From: a virus
DNA: 64,000 nt
Virus record (IMG/VR): IMGVR_UViG_3300036893_000013
Coordinates: 1 to 64,000 of that record
Strand: one strand, 5' to 3'
In this document: piece by piece, positions 24,562 through 32,978 of the stretch
How the letters are laid out: the number at the start of each line of letters is the position of its first letter
Position numbering within the stretch: the stretch's first letter is position 1
Notes under the pieces: model-generated
Told to the model about the DNA's origin: nothing
Seen by the model: the letters and a program-made list of their open reading frames with translations, nothing else
Databases searched by the model: none
Program-made: the position numbers and the translations under genes

Positions 24562-25688
24562 TGAAACTCCAAGAGTGGATTGATATAAGAGAGCTAGAGG
24601 AGTTAATCTCCGAGGGGTTAGTATCTGACAGACCCCATCCTTCTTTGCCTCTGCGAATTTTGAATTATACCCCGGCTGCTCAATCGGTTAAGGTCTGGAC
24701 TCCTACCCTTAGCCGGTGCCGGGGATTGGTTTATGAACTAGATACTAATGATATTTATGCAATACCTTTTTCTAAGTTCTGGAATTTTGGAGATTTAGCG
24801 CACGGCGCAGTTAAAGAAAACTTTCCTCCGGGAGAACCCGCTATTTATGAAAAGGTGGACGGGAGTTTAGGTATATTCTTTTTCTACAAGGGAGCGCCTA
24901 TTATTGCAACTCGGGGAAGCTTTGAGTCAGATCAGGCTAAGTGGGCGGATAATTGGCGCAAGAAGCATATGTTTGGCTGCCCCCTACACGATGACAGGAC
25001 GTATTTATTTGAAATAGTTTATCCCGAGGACAAGAAAGTAGTTAACTATCCTTATTCAGGATTAGTTTTGCTAGGAGCAATAGACCCCAACGGGGACGAA
25101 TGGCCTCCGGACTCTATAGTTGCTCAAACGGTCCTCAATTATTTTCCAGTAAAGATTGCTAAGAGATACGAATACCAAGAGCTAGAGAAACTTCAAGCCC
25201 AAGAGGAAGATAACGCCGAAGGATGGGTGGCAGTGTGGTATGGTCCTCCGGCATACAGAGTTAAGATCAAGTTGGAGAAGTATGTTCTTCTACACCGTAT
25301 GTACTTCCAGACTACTTCGGAAGTTGTGTGGGAATTGGTTAAAGCCGGGGAGTTTAAGGAAGTTAATTCTGTTCACAGGCTATTTGAAGGAGCAGACGAT
25401 ACTCTCAAAAAATGGGTAATGAATACCGCTGTGAATATATCTTTGAATTATGTAGATATAGATCAAAGAGCTAAACTTGACTTTAGAAACTGTATCGACT
25501 ATACTAACATTACCAGCTACGACGGTAATGAGAAGGAGCGAAGAAAGGCATTTGCCTTCTTAGCTACAAAGAAGGATAATCCGTCTTTGCTGTTCCTGCT
25601 TTATGACGGAGATTTTGTTAAGTACGAAGAGATGTTATGGAAGCTAGTTAAACCAGAAAATAAAAGATTTACGAAGGAGGAAGAATGA
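24561..25688 (+). CDS. rnlA: RNA ligase 1 (T4 Rnl1-like)
   Basis: Motif I is EKVDGSLG with Lys98 as the expected adenylated residue. RGLVYEL before it, FEIVYPE (motif IIIa) and GWVAVWY...RVKIKLEKY (motifs IV and V) follow in the right order. The length (375 aa) and the C-terminal helical domain match T4 Rnl1, which specifically seals broken anticodon loops. It is directly downstream of the kinase/phosphatase. Confidence 0.93.
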   Translation: MKLQEWIDIRELEELISEGLVSDRPHPSLPLRILNYTPAAQSVKVWTPTLSRCRGLVYELDTNDIYAIPFSKFWNFGDLAHGAVKENFPPGEPAIYEKVDGSLGIFFFYKGAPIIATRGSFESDQAKWADNWRKKHMFGCPLHDDRTYLFEIVYPEDKKVVNYPYSGLVLLGAIDPNGDEWPPDSIVAQTVLNYFPVKIAKRYEYQELEKLQAQEEDNAEGWVAVWYGPPAYRVKIKLEKYVLLHRMYFQTTSEVVWELVKAGEFKEVNSVHRLFEGADDTLKKWVMNTAVNISLNYVDIDQRAKLDFRNCIDYTNITSYDGNEKERRKAFAFLATKKDNPSLLFLLYDGDFVKYEEMLWKLVKPENKRFTKEEE

Positions 25689-25966
25689 AAGCGTCAGGGT
25701 TAGTTGCAATTATATTGTGGCTAGGATGCAGTTACCTAACATATGGATTTACATTAGGAGCTTTTACACATGAGTTTCCGGATCAATATCACACAAGTTT
25801 TGCCGTAGCTTTTTCGATTGCCGGGCCGCTTGGTTTGTTCGCTGATGGGGTGCTCGACGGTTTCCGACATTGGAGAACAGTTCCATTGACAATGGAAGAA
25901 AGGTGGAAGATTTTTCATGATATGTATCCGATGTTGAGTAGAGAGTATTTCGACAGGAGAGATTAA
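25685..25966 (+). CDS. Membrane protein, 93 aa
   Basis: GGAGGAAGA precedes ATG at 25685, overlapping the ligase stop. Two hydrophobic segments (about 5-28 and 40-55) contain Gly and aromatic residues, followed by a charged Arg/Tyr-rich tail. No family recognised. Confidence 0.68.
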   Translation: MKASGLVAIILWLGCSYLTYGFTLGAFTHEFPDQYHTSFAVAFSIAGPLGLFADGVLDGFRHWRTVPLTMEERWKIFHDMYPMLSREYFDRRD

Positions 25967-25967
25967 T

Positions 25968-26129
25968 ATGTATGTAAAACTAGTAAAATGTGTTGTTTGC
26001 AAGCTTCTTATAGAAGACCCAGAAAGCGATTTATGCCCTGCGTGCATTAGTAAGACCCTTAGAGTCGTGGCTGTTTACCCCGAGATAAAGGAAACGGAAT
26101 TTCCAGATGAAGAAATACAAATCAGCTAG
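25968..26129 (+). CDS. Small zinc-ribbon protein, 53 aa
   Basis: ATG at 25968 immediately follows the preceding stop, and the 3' end overlaps endonuclease VII by 23 nt. Two CxxC pairs (CVVC and CPAC) separated by about 14 residues form a zinc ribbon. An acidic C-terminal tail follows. Function unknown. Confidence 0.6.
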   Translation: MYVKLVKCVVCKLLIEDPESDLCPACISKTLRVVAVYPEIKETEFPDEEIQIS

Positions 26130-26574
26130 GGACGGTCGCCTGCAAAGAAGGTTCGGAAGAACAGAAGAGGAGGTAGACAGAGTACTAAAACAGCAGAACG
26201 GGGTGTGTAAGATTTGCGGTAGTCCCCCCGGCAGGTCTTCCTTACATCTAGACCATGATCATAACATTGAAAAATGGAAGATAGATACAGATAAGGTTCT
26301 GATTGATAACAAGTACGTCTGGAGGGCTTGGCCCCGGACCCCCTTTAGCCTTCGATATTTCGAGGAATTCGGGGTTAGTAAACCAGAGGCTAGAGCTAAA
26401 GTTAAAGCGAAGCTGCTTCGCTTGAGTTCAAGAGGGTTGATTTGCTGGAGTTGTAATGCAGGACTACAAAAGTTCAGAGATGAACCAGAAAGGTTGTATC
26501 AAGCGGCAAAATACTTAGATAGATATTATGATTTTTTGACGGGGATAGGTAACGGAAACGGGTTTACGGAATGA
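26107..26574 (+). CDS. Recombination endonuclease VII (T4 gp49-like)
   Basis: The zinc-binding HNH fold of endonuclease VII is visible: CKICG, the LHLDHDH catalytic His-rich strand, then RGLICWSCNAGLQKFRDEPERL. These resolve Holliday junctions and branched DNA before packaging. Between the two halves is an insertion of about 60 residues, longer than in many family members. The length of 155 aa is close to T4 gp49. Confidence 0.9.
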   Translation: MKKYKSARDGRLQRRFGRTEEEVDRVLKQQNGVCKICGSPPGRSSLHLDHDHNIEKWKIDTDKVLIDNKYVWRAWPRTPFSLRYFEEFGVSKPEARAKVKAKLLRLSSRGLICWSCNAGLQKFRDEPERLYQAAKYLDRYYDFLTGIGNGNGFTE

Positions 26575-26726
26575 GGACATATACAGTAGGAATAGAAGTG
26601 GATGATTATTCTGATTCAGATGGAGAAGATGTGGAAGAGTTTCTCCAACAATTGCTTGATGGGGAATTACCAGAAGGCTTACCCCCTGATATGAAGGCAC
26701 GAATTATAGAGGTTACAGAGTGGTGA
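26571..26726 (+). CDS. Small acidic protein, 51 aa
   Basis: ATG at 26571 overlaps the endonuclease VII stop (ATGA) and its stop overlaps the next start. It is very acidic (DDYSDSDGEDVEE), which could mimic DNA or bind a basic partner. No family is recognised and the role is speculative. Confidence 0.58.
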   Translation: MRTYTVGIEVDDYSDSDGEDVEEFLQQLLDGELPEGLPPDMKARIIEVTEW

Positions 26727-27850
26727 AAATAAATAGAGAAGAAGAACAGGAGATTGTCGAATTTAAGCGAAGACACCCTGAGTTAGGAAGTAGGGCTATA
26801 GGTACTCACTTTAACCGCCATCATAAATCCGTTAATAGAGTTCTCAATACTTACAAGAAACCTACGGTACTTAACACCGATCCTATTGATATGGATACCC
26901 TTCGTAGGCTGCTAAAGAAGGGTCCGTTATCTTCACTACAGTTAGCAGATGCCCTTAAGACTACTCCGAAGCACGTAGAGGAGCAGATTAAAATCCTAAA
27001 GCAAAAGGGTGCTCTGCTGTTGGTAACCCATAATGGATTACATGACTTGGGGGATAGTATTCTGTTAGAACCCGGAAAGAGTAAGCTTAAGGGAACAGAA
27101 GAATACTGGACTCATACCTTAGGTTTTACTACGGACAACCATCTTTGTAATAAACACGCTAGATTGGATGTTCTTAATGCTGCGTATGATCATTTTGAGC
27201 GAGAGGGTATTACCAAAGCTTATAATGCCGGAAACATGATCGATGGCGAGGCTAGGTTCAACAAAACTGAATTAATCGTAGCTCCGGGGATGGATAACCA
27301 GTTAGACTACTTAATAGATAAGTACCCTAATAAGAAAGACATAACAACTTACTACATATCAGGAGATGATCACGAAGGTTGGTATCAGCAAAGAGAGGGT
27401 ATCGAAGTAGGACATTATCTCCAGATGAGAGCAGAGCAAGCGGGAAGAGACGACCTTAAGTACTTGGGGTACGGAGAAGCAGACGTAGACTTGTTATATG
27501 GCTCTGGGTCTTCTGTTATGAGAGTAGTTCACCCGGGTGGGGGATCAAGTTATGCAATTTCCTATACTGATCAGAAGAGAGTAGAGAGCTACCAAGGGGG
27601 AGAGAAACCGCATGTTGAGCTAGTAGGACACTACCACAAGTTCAACCACGGATACCCTAGGGAAGTCCACACAGTCCAAGGTGGATGTACTATGGATCAG
27701 AGTATGTTCATGAGAAAGAAGAGGTTGCAGGCCCACGTAGGGTATAGTATAATCAAAATCAAGCAAGACGAGACAGGAGTAATTATTCGGTTCTCCGTCG
27801 AATGGTTTCCTTTCTTTGATCGCGGGTTTTATGAGAAGAGGTTTAAATAA
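26720..27850 (+). CDS. HTH domain fused to metallophosphoesterase-like domain
   Basis: GTG start (26720 or the next codon). Residues 1-50 read like a helix-turn-helix (RRHPELGSRAIGTHFNRHHKSVNRV), and about 55-110 like a winged helix. The C-terminal 240 residues have GDDHEGW and GHYHKFNHG, consistent with the last metal-binding blocks of calcineurin-like phosphoesterases; an N-terminal metal site is less clear (TTDNH and NAGNMIDG). It may be a sequence-specific DNA phosphodiesterase. It directly precedes another phosphoesterase. Confidence 0.65.
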   Translation: MVKINREEEQEIVEFKRRHPELGSRAIGTHFNRHHKSVNRVLNTYKKPTVLNTDPIDMDTLRRLLKKGPLSSLQLADALKTTPKHVEEQIKILKQKGALLLVTHNGLHDLGDSILLEPGKSKLKGTEEYWTHTLGFTTDNHLCNKHARLDVLNAAYDHFEREGITKAYNAGNMIDGEARFNKTELIVAPGMDNQLDYLIDKYPNKKDITTYYISGDDHEGWYQQREGIEVGHYLQMRAEQAGRDDLKYLGYGEADVDLLYGSGSSVMRVVHPGGGSSYAISYTDQKRVESYQGGEKPHVELVGHYHKFNHGYPREVHTVQGGCTMDQSMFMRKKRLQAHVGYSIIKIKQDETGVIIRFSVEWFPFFDRGFYEKRFK

Positions 27851-28371
27851 TGGATACATGGGTTGTTTCAGACCACCATTTCTATCATGAGAATATACTT
27901 CGTTTTACCGGATACGATGGTAAACCTCTTCGGGTGTTTAGTGATGGTTCTGAAATGAATGAGTATATGATTACTAAACATAACTCTGTGGTTAAGTTTG
28001 ACGATAAAGTGTATTTCTTAGGCGACGTTGTTATGGGAGCTAACGCAGAGAAGATGAAGATAGTTTCTAGACTCAACGGTAAAAAGACCCTTATTCTGGG
28101 TAATCACGATTCCCCCGAGATGAGCTTGTATAGAGCTTTCGGACGCATATATGCTTATAGAAAACTCGATTATTTGCTGCTAACCCACGTACCGGTTCTG
28201 CGCCTCCCTAAATGGGCTAAAGCCAATGTACACGGTCATGTTCATAATAACATTTCGCCGGGAGAGTATGGACCATTATACTACAACGTTAGTATAGAAG
28301 TGCTAGAGGATTACACCCCGATACACTTAGATGAGCTAAACAGAAGAATTGAGTTACAAGGAGGAGTATGA
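27850..28371 (+). CDS. Metallophosphoesterase
   Basis: The five blocks are SDHHFYHENI, LGDVV, LGNHDS, LTHVP and VHGHVHNN. This is the small phage/bacterial phosphoesterase type that opens with D-x-H-F-x-H. It overlaps the previous gene by one base. The substrate is unknown; candidates include cyclic nucleotides and RNA 2',3'-cyclic ends. Confidence 0.9.
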   Translation: MDTWVVSDHHFYHENILRFTGYDGKPLRVFSDGSEMNEYMITKHNSVVKFDDKVYFLGDVVMGANAEKMKIVSRLNGKKTLILGNHDSPEMSLYRAFGRIYAYRKLDYLLLTHVPVLRLPKWAKANVHGHVHNNISPGEYGPLYYNVSIEVLEDYTPIHLDELNRRIELQGGV

Positions 28372-28655
28372 TGGAATTTCTTTTTGCATATAGTGTCACG
28401 TTTACTATAGATGGAGAATACGACAGTTATAATGTGCTAGCGGGGTCAATCGAAGATGCAGTAGCTATGTCTGAACAGCTTTTAGGGTATATAGATAATG
28501 ATAGCCACGACAGGGAAATTGTTGCTATCAGCAAAGGTATTAAAGTCTTTACTGGAGTGGACTACAAACTACCAGAAATAGAATTGACGGGCATCTTGGA
28601 TGGTGGTTTTAAAGGTATAGATTCTGTTAGGGAGGAGAGGGAGGAGGGCGTATAA
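28371..28655 (+). CDS. Hypothetical protein, 94 aa
   Basis: Two ATGs stand in tandem (28368, 28371); the second is better spaced from GGAGGAG. The protein is mixed alpha/beta with an acidic character and a Gly-rich loop near its end. No family is recognised. Confidence 0.65.
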   Translation: MEFLFAYSVTFTIDGEYDSYNVLAGSIEDAVAMSEQLLGYIDNDSHDREIVAISKGIKVFTGVDYKLPEIELTGILDGGFKGIDSVREEREEGV

Positions 28656-28903
28656 TGGAAGATACGATTGCTCACCCTAAGCATTACGAACGTCTCAATC
28701 CGGAACCTATTGATATTATAGAAGCATGGAATATGGATTTCCATTTAGGATGTGCGCTAAAATACATTTGTAGAGCAGGATATAAGGATGATGCAATACA
28801 GGACTTGAAAAAAGCAGTATGGTATATTAATCGTAAAATACAAAGACTGGAAAATAATGGGCAAACGAAAAGCACTACCACCGCTGGCGCAGCAGATATT
28901 TGA
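28655..28903 (+). CDS. DUF3310 protein (T7 gp1.7-associated domain)
   Basis: The DUF3310 core is clear: HPKHYERLNPEPIDIIEAW, then ALKYICRAGYKDDAIQDLKKAVWYINRKI. In T7 the domain is part of the nucleotide kinase gp1.7, and elsewhere it stands alone. Binding of a nucleotide is likely, the reaction unknown. The C-terminal dozen residues overlap the next gene in another frame. Confidence 0.88.
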   Translation: MEDTIAHPKHYERLNPEPIDIIEAWNMDFHLGCALKYICRAGYKDDAIQDLKKAVWYINRKIQRLENNGQTKSTTTAGAADI

Positions 28904-29267
28904 AATCATAGCCTACTGGCAACCGAAACTCAGATTAGATAATTGGAAGTTTTCTTTTAAAATCCATGATGATGTTAAGGATATAGAATGCTTTGCGCTC
29001 AATAAACAGGACCCTAACTACGAAATAGCTACTATTGAGGTTTTGGACCCAAGTAAAATTCCAGAATCGTGGAAAGGATGTAGGGATATAGAAGTAACTA
29101 TACTGCATGAGTTGCTTCATACTAGACTTCTATATGTAGCTCCCCTTCCGGAAAAGAAAAAAGAAAAGGGAAAAAAAGCTAACTGGCAGGTAGAGATGGC
29201 GGTAGAAACTATCAGTCGGGCAATGGTGGCCGCAAAAAGGGGCATAGAGCCAGAGGATATTAAATGA
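28857..29267 (+). CDS. HExxH metallopeptidase-like protein, 136 aa
   Basis: Residues around 80-90 read ILHELLHTRL, a zincin HExxH motif, and a Glu in EMAVETISRAM about 37 residues later could be the third ligand, as in gluzincin-like phage proteins. It overlaps DUF3310 by 47 nt. There is no signal peptide, so an intracellular target is expected. It may be a non-catalytic zinc protein. Confidence 0.7.
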   Translation: MGKRKALPPLAQQIFEIIAYWQPKLRLDNWKFSFKIHDDVKDIECFALNKQDPNYEIATIEVLDPSKIPESWKGCRDIEVTILHELLHTRLLYVAPLPEKKKEKGKKANWQVEMAVETISRAMVAAKRGIEPEDIK

Positions 29268-32200
29268 AAGAGTGGAGTAATTTGGCCCGTGTGGTTTACA
29301 GACGGACCTATAGCCGTAAAGACACTGGGTATTTAGAGAACTGGGATCAAACAGTCGAACGAACAATTGCTGGAAATGTGAAAGGAAAGAATGTACCTGA
29401 AGAAGAAATTAAAGAACTTATTAGGTTGGCTAAAGAACGAAAATCCGGTCCCGCAGGCAGAGGGTACTGGTTCTCAGGAGCACCCAGCCACGCTAAGATC
29501 GGAGGAGCAGCCCTCAACAACTGCTTTTCTGGCGACGAAAAGTTTATAACAAAAGCTGGACCTGTGTCTTTTAGAGAAGCAGTTGGTCTAGAAGTAACAG
29601 TAAAAACAAAATATGGATGGAAAAAAGGAGTTGTTAATAGCTTCGGAAATCAGATCGTTCAGGATGTTGTGTTTGCCCCGGCTGACTCCACGGGAAAGCG
29701 GTATAGGAGTAACCTTCGTCGCAGAGTTCGCGTAACTCCAGATCACGGCTGGTTCTTATTAAATGGAGAAAAAACTACCTCTCTAGAAGTTGGGGACATT
29801 GTACAGTCTGGAAGAGGTCATCAATATCCATTAGATAAAGGAACAGCCTATTATGCCGGATTTCAGCATGGATTAATTTTCGGAGACGGTACTGAAGCAA
29901 ACCACAAGAAAGATGGCTCCTATCGGTTTATGATTAGGCTGTGCGACGATAGAACAAAGAAGTATGCAGATATGTTTGAGGATGTTACTTATCCAGAAAC
30001 ATATGGAGGGGACCCGGTAGGAAGACTAGATTCTTATGAAAACTTAAAGGAGTTTCCTGTTGCTAAGTCTGTAGAATATTTAGCTGGCTTTTTACACGGT
30101 TGGTTAGAAGCAGATGGTAATTACTCCAAGAATACGGCAAGACTTAGTTCACAGAATCCAGAAACTAAACAGTGGCTTTTAGATAATGCTGCTTCTGCCG
30201 GATATATTCTTACTGGTTTCTCGTACAACAATGAAACAACTAACTACGGAAAAAGACATAACCCTCTTATTACGTATACTCTAAGTCAAGAGGAAATTAC
30301 TTGGAAGGTACAAAGCATTGAGATTCTACCAGATGTTGAAGAAGTTTTTTGTGTCACTGTTCCAGAAACAGGAGCCTTTACGCTTGCCTCAGGAATCTAT
30401 ACCTCAAACTGCTGGTTCCTCACCGCAGACGACTGGTACAGCTTCGTCATCGCACAGGACTTACTCATGCTTGGAGGCGGGGTTGGTCTGTCAGTGGAAC
30501 ATCGATTTACGAGTAAACTACCAAAGGTCCGGAGAGACGTTTTCATTCAACATAGAAATACCCGAGACGCAGACTACATTGTACCTGATAGCAGAGAAGG
30601 TTGGAACGAACTCTTACACCGTGTCCTCGAAAGTTATTTCGTTTCAGGGAAGTCGTTTACGTTCAGCACGGTATGTCTACGAGGTAGTGGAGAGATTATC
30701 AAAGGATTTGGGGGGATCAGTTCAGGCCCACTCCCGTTGGTTGATTTCATCCGAACTCTCTCTGGAGTCTTTAAAGCGAGAGAAGGAAAGTTCCTCAGAC
30801 CAATCGACGCCGCAGACATAATCACCGCTACGGGTCAAATGGTCGTGAGTGGAAATGTCCGCAGATCGGCAATTATTATCTTGGGCGATTGCTGGGATAA
30901 AGAGTATTTGAAAGCAAAGCGCTGGGACTTGGGGCAGATTCCTTCCCACCGTAGTAGAGCAAATTATTCAGTAGTGTGTGATGATGTAGAGGACCTTCAT
31001 CCCTCCTTCTGGAAAACTTATGAACAAGGAGAACCTTTTGGAATCGTCAATCGTACGAACATACAGCGTTACGGCAGAATGGGTGAACTTAGACCGGATA
31101 CAGCTATCGGCGTTAATCCGTGTGTACCGGGGCACACAGAAATCTTAACCAAGAATGGCTACCAAAGAATTGACTCATTAATCGATCAAGAAGTGGAGGT
31201 TTGGAATGGTTTTGAGTTCTCCAAAGTAAGACCCAGAAAAACGGGTATTAATCAACCCTTGGTAAAAGTAAAGCTTTCATCGGGACAAGAATTGGATTGT
31301 ACTCCCTACCATCAGTTTGTTCTTGCGTTGGACTACAAAGGAAATACTATAAGAGTAGAAGCTAAAGACCTGAAAAAAGGAGATAAACTAATTAAAAGTT
31401 CGTACCCACTTCTAGAAGGATTTATGCCACTGGGTACGGCATATACTCAGGGTTTTGTCTCTGCGGAAGGTATGGACGGGTATAAGCACTTTAATTTGTA
31501 CGAGCCAAAACTTCCATGTCTAGAAAATTTATCCGTAACCCACGGAGAGTATGACAGCAAGCAAAGCCGACTGCATTGTACTCTGACTTTTGAACCAAAG
31601 GAGAAAACCTTCGTTCCTTTTGAGATGTATACTATATCTGTACGGCTTGCATGGCTATCTGGACTGCTAGATGGAGATGGTACTTGTCTAAAAGAGGGGG
31701 GAAGCCAAATAGCCTCTGTGAATAAAGAGTTTCTTCTCAGAGTGCAGAAAATGTTGACAACACTGGGTATAGCTAGTAAAGTAACATTAGCTAGACAAGA
31801 ATGCTTTAGGTTTCTTCCGGACGGAAAAGGTGGAAAAAAACAATACCTTTGCCAAACTCTTTGGAGATTGCTACTTGGAGCAGTTGAAATGGGGCAACTG
31901 TTAGAACTAGGTTTGAAAACATACCGACTGGATTTTAATGGCTTCTATCCTAATCGCAATGCTTCTCAGTTTGTTAAGGTAGTGGAAGTGGTAGATGAAG
32001 GATTTAGTTCTGACGTTTTCTGTTTCACAGAGCCTAAACGCAATCTTGGATGTTTCGAAGGGATTGTCACCGGGCAATGTGCGGAGGCAACTCTCGAAAA
32101 CGGGGAACCTTGTAATCTTACCGAAACCGCCCTTTGTAACCTCGACGGAAGTGATGAATTTATTAAAGCAGTGCGACTTATGCAACGATACGCAAAAAGA

Positions 32201-32971
32201 GTAACCCTTGAAAGATATCATCACAAAATCTCCGACGAAGTTATTAAAAGAAATCGCCGCACAGGTAATGGAATCACTGGCTGTTTGGCAAGTCCGCTTT
32301 TTACTCCCGAAACATTGGACCGTGCGTATGCAGCGATCCAAGATGAGGATGAAAAATACTCAAAAGAATTAGGTGTTCCTCGCAGTAAACGAACCACCGT
32401 GGTCAAACCCTCCGGAACAATGAGTAAGGTTCTAGACTGTATGGGATATGAAGGAATCCATGCGGCGTATTCTCGGTATATGATTCAGCGAGTTAGGTTT
32501 GCTTCAAACGATCCTTTGATTCCTAAGCTTCGTGCGGCGGGCCATTACATGGAACTGTTGAACGACTTTGGGACCATCGACCGTGGTACAATGGTAGTGG
32601 ACTTCTATGTATCTGCGCCAGAAGGCTATCCTGTTGCCGACGAGGACTGGGATGTATGGAAGCAGTTAGACATTTTAAAAATGGCGCAAAAACATTGGGC
32701 TGACCAATCTGTATCAGTTACGGTATACTATAAGAGAGAAGATATACCTAAGCTAAAAGTGTGGTTAGCTGAGAATCTACAGTATTTAAAAACAATTAGC
32801 TTTTTATGTCATTCGGACCATGGGTTCCCCCAAGCTCCTAAAGAAGCTATTACACAAGAAAGGTTTGAGAAGTTATCCAACAAGATAAAACCCATCGACT
32901 TTGAAGATATCGAAGAAGGTGATATGATTGATGGGATGGAGTGCCAAGGTGGAAGCTGCCCAATTAAATAA
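29264..32971 (+). CDS. nrdJ: Ribonucleotide reductase, monomeric class II (B12-dependent), two inteins
   Basis: After removing inteins at residues 87-382 and 620-938, the exteins join to about 620 aa. They resemble Lactobacillus-type adenosylcobalamin-dependent ribonucleoside-triphosphate reductase. Marks are NNCWF (redox Cys), GGGVGLSVE, NPCAEATLENGEPCNLTE (radical Cys and partner redox Cys), VVKPSGTMS and a C-terminal shuttle CQGGSCPIK. It reduces NTPs to dNTPs for phage DNA synthesis and needs host cobalamin. It overlaps the peptidase-like gene by 4 nt. It is somewhat shorter than the 739-aa Lactobacillus enzyme. Confidence 0.92.
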   Translation: MKEWSNLARVVYRRTYSRKDTGYLENWDQTVERTIAGNVKGKNVPEEEIKELIRLAKERKSGPAGRGYWFSGAPSHAKIGGAALNNCFSGDEKFITKAGPVSFREAVGLEVTVKTKYGWKKGVVNSFGNQIVQDVVFAPADSTGKRYRSNLRRRVRVTPDHGWFLLNGEKTTSLEVGDIVQSGRGHQYPLDKGTAYYAGFQHGLIFGDGTEANHKKDGSYRFMIRLCDDRTKKYADMFEDVTYPETYGGDPVGRLDSYENLKEFPVAKSVEYLAGFLHGWLEADGNYSKNTARLSSQNPETKQWLLDNAASAGYILTGFSYNNETTNYGKRHNPLITYTLSQEEITWKVQSIEILPDVEEVFCVTVPETGAFTLASGIYTSNCWFLTADDWYSFVIAQDLLMLGGGVGLSVEHRFTSKLPKVRRDVFIQHRNTRDADYIVPDSREGWNELLHRVLESYFVSGKSFTFSTVCLRGSGEIIKGFGGISSGPLPLVDFIRTLSGVFKAREGKFLRPIDAADIITATGQMVVSGNVRRSAIIILGDCWDKEYLKAKRWDLGQIPSHRSRANYSVVCDDVEDLHPSFWKTYEQGEPFGIVNRTNIQRYGRMGELRPDTAIGVNPCVPGHTEILTKNGYQRIDSLIDQEVEVWNGFEFSKVRPRKTGINQPLVKVKLSSGQELDCTPYHQFVLALDYKGNTIRVEAKDLKKGDKLIKSSYPLLEGFMPLGTAYTQGFVSAEGMDGYKHFNLYEPKLPCLENLSVTHGEYDSKQSRLHCTLTFEPKEKTFVPFEMYTISVRLAWLSGLLDGDGTCLKEGGSQIASVNKEFLLRVQKMLTTLGIASKVTLARQECFRFLPDGKGGKKQYLCQTLWRLLLGAVEMGQLLELGLKTYRLDFNGFYPNRNASQFVKVVEVVDEGFSSDVFCFTEPKRNLGCFEGIVTGQCAEATLENGEPCNLTETALCNLDGSDEFIKAVRLMQRYAKRVTLERYHHKISDEVIKRNRRTGNGITGCLASPLFTPETLDRAYAAIQDEDEKYSKELGVPRSKRTTVVKPSGTMSKVLDCMGYEGIHAAYSRYMIQRVRFASNDPLIPKLRAAGHYMELLNDFGTIDRGTMVVDFYVSAPEGYPVADEDWDVWKQLDILKMAQKHWADQSVSVTVYYKREDIPKLKVWLAENLQYLKTISFLCHSDHGFPQAPKEAITQERFEKLSNKIKPIDFEDIEEGDMIDGMECQGGSCPIK
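29522..30409 (+). mobile_element. RNR intein 1 (296 aa, LAGLIDADG)
   Basis: It begins CFSGDEKF and ends YTSN, just before the redox Cys of NNCWF. Two LAGLIDADG motifs (GFQHGLIFGDG and LAGFLHGWLEADG) and block B (VTPDHGWF) are visible, so both splicing and homing domains look complete. Confidence 0.9.
31121..32077 (+). mobile_element. RNR intein 2 (319 aa, LAGLIDADG, Gln-terminal)
   Basis: It begins CVPGHTEIL and ends GIVTGQ before the catalytic Cys of NPCAEA. The two LAGLIDADG-type motifs are TQGFVSAEG and LSGLLDGDG. The last residue is Gln rather than the usual Asn, and the penultimate residue is Gly rather than His. Gln-ended inteins are known to splice. Confidence 0.88.
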
Positions 32972-32978
32972 GGAGAAT

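Noticed and set aside
30318-30821. 167-codon ORF overlapping the RNR intein and extein in another frame
   Set aside because: It is a shadow of the conserved RNR frame, Ser/Gln-rich without motifs.
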